Shown here: piece after piece, positions 12,194 to 12,855 of the stretch
Position numbering within the stretch: the first letter of the stretch is position 1
Layout: each line of letters starts with the position of its first letter
Assembly (NCBI GenBank): GCA_025924295.1
Contig: JAICEG010000104.1
Span: 1 to 12,855 of the forward strand
Source of the DNA: Vicinamibacteria bacterium
GTDB lineage: Bacteria; Acidobacteriota; Vicinamibacteria; Vicinamibacterales; UBA2999
Direction of reading: 5' to 3'
DNA: 12,855 nt
Notes under the pieces: generated by a model
What the model was told of the DNA's origin: nothing
What the model saw: only the letters and a program-made list of their open reading frames with translations
Database searches by the model: none
Translations under genes and position numbers: made by a program

Positions 12194-12748
12194 ATGAAAC
12201 CGAGCGACTGCATCCTGTTCAGCGGCGGCGCCCCGGGTGCCGAGGCGCAGTTCGGTGCCTGCGCCGAGCGCCACGCCGTCGAGGAAGTGAACTTCACCTT
12301 CGAGGACCACAAGATCGAACGTCACCGTGGCGTGCGCGTCCTGAATCACGAAGAGCTGCTGGCCGGAGATGTCAGTCTGCAATATGTTTCACGGCTGATG
12401 AATCGCCGTTACACGGAGGGGCCGACGCTGCGCAAGGTGTTGCAGACGCTCTGGTATCAGGTCAACAACGGCCAGGAGATCTACGTCATCGGCTCGGTGC
12501 AGGACGACGGCACCGTGAGAGGCGGCACCGGGTGGGGCGCGGAGTTCGCCAAGCTGTGTAACAAGCCGCTGTACGTGTTCGATCAGGACAAGGACGCGTG
12601 GTTCACCTGGACCGGTGATGCGTGGACGCCAACGCCTTCGGGTGAGCCGGTCGTCACGCATCCGCACTTCACGGGCACCGGCACGAGGACGCTGCGCGAG
12701 AACGGCGCCCGCGCGATCGAGGGGCTCTTCGCTCGAAGTTTTACCTGA
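12194..12748 (+). CDS. Small SLOG/Rossmann-like protein, function unknown
   Basis: A 184-residue protein. It begins with a strand and a glycine turn, CILFSGGAPGAEAQFGACAE (6-25), reminiscent of the SGGAxGxD phosphate-binding turn of DprA/LOG-type SLOG domains. A central helical part (54-90) includes SRLMNRRYTEGPTLRKVLQ. The second half has IYVIGSVQDDGTVRGGTGWG (96-115), AEFAKLCNKPLYVFDQ and AWFTW, where the GGTGWG loop resembles the second nucleotide-binding loop of that superfamily. SLOG proteins bind nucleotide-derived ligands or act as nucleosidases; no activity can be assigned here. ATG 12194 is chosen since the frame upstream overlaps the divergent gene and lacks the motif start. It is followed after 45 bp by a sixA-like gene on the same strand. 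Family placement is tentative; the gene itself is convincing. Confidence 0.65.
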   Translation: MKPSDCILFSGGAPGAEAQFGACAERHAVEEVNFTFEDHKIERHRGVRVLNHEELLAGDVSLQYVSRLMNRRYTEGPTLRKVLQTLWYQVNNGQEIYVIGSVQDDGTVRGGTGWGAEFAKLCNKPLYVFDQDKDAWFTWTGDAWTPTPSGEPVVTHPHFTGTGTRTLRENGARAIEGLFARSFT

Positions 12749-12770
12749 TCCCGGAATTCGTTCAAGGCGC

Positions 12771-12789
12771 GGAGAAGACCCACTTCTCC
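12771..12789 (+). promoter_or_regulatory. Hairpin directly upstream of the sixA-like start
   Basis: GGAGAAG (12771-12777) and CTTCTCC (12783-12789) pair perfectly over 7 bp around the 5-nt loop ACCCA. The right arm ends 4 nt before ATG 12794; AAGG (12790-12793) lies between them. The left arm holds the only good Shine-Dalgarno-like sequence (GGAG), too far from the ATG unless the hairpin is considered, so the structure may tune translation. Without a T-run it is a poor terminator for the gene before it. Confidence 0.4.
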
Positions 12790-12793
12790 AAGG

Positions 12794-12855
12794 ATGAAGA
12801 CGCTGCTGGTGCTCAGGCACGCGAAGTCGAGCTGGAACGATCCGGCGCTCGACGA
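12794..12855 (+). CDS. sixA: SixA-type phosphohistidine phosphatase, N-terminal fragment
   Basis: Only the first 20 codons are in the window; the gene runs off the right edge. The start MKTLLVLRHAKSSWNDPALD is the diagnostic N-terminus of SixA-like members of the histidine phosphatase (phosphoglycerate-mutase-like) superfamily, with the catalytic His9 in RHAKSSW. SixA removes phosphate from phosphohistidine on HPt domains or on PTS proteins. ATG 12794 is the natural start since the motif begins six residues later. It probably shares a transcript with the SLOG-like gene 45 bp upstream. Confidence 0.85.
   Translation, partial: MKTLLVLRHAKSSWNDPALD

Overview
The window looks like a chromosomal segment from a free-living, high-GC Gram-negative bacterium, most likely an acidobacterium of the Vicinamibacteria type. 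This rests on the mix of gene families, the GC-rich codon use and two intergenic spacers built from degenerate 7-bp repeats; no taxonomic marker is present, so it is an impression rather than a proof. No rRNA, tRNA, insertion sequence, phage gene or CRISPR array is visible.

Layout. (1) 3-236 (+): the C-terminus of a cupredoxin-like protein, followed by a large imperfect hairpin (248-302) in the convergent gap. (2) 309-4496 (-): a phosphate operon transcribed as DUF47/PhoU-like protein, PiT phosphate permease, PhoB-like response regulator and PhoR-like histidine kinase. Its 105-bp upstream region carries three tandem 11-bp repeats with GTTAC (4539-4571), a candidate PhoB-binding array. (3) 4602-9926 (-): a three-gene cluster of membrane proteins. 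It contains an NTT (ATP/ADP-translocase)-like carrier fused to a HEAT-like helical domain, a Ser/Thr protein kinase with an N-terminal multi-span membrane domain, and a second stand-alone NTT-like carrier 11 bp after the kinase. The two carriers share recognisable motifs and are probably paralogues. A 20-codon Arg-rich mini-ORF overlaps the start of the fusion gene as TGATG, and a spacer of inverted heptad repeats separates fusion and kinase genes. (4) 10036-11475 (+): a secreted or periplasmic HtrA/DegP-type serine protease with two PDZ domains, divergent from the fusion carrier. (5) 11480-12154 (-): an unrecognised protein with a CxxC...CxxC zinc-ribbon-like N-terminus, convergent with the protease; the two TGA stops form the ends of one 10-bp palindrome. 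(6) 12194-12748 (+): a small SLOG/Rossmann-like protein divergent from it, then the 5' end of a SixA-type phosphohistidine phosphatase cut by the window edge.

Working together. Region 2 is a coherent Pi-sensing and uptake unit that may control itself through the upstream repeats. Region 3 is the most unusual part: a membrane-anchored kinase sandwiched between two nucleotide-carrier-like proteins, one with a cytosolic HEAT scaffold. A link between kinase signalling and nucleotide (or other solute) transport is an inference from gene order only.
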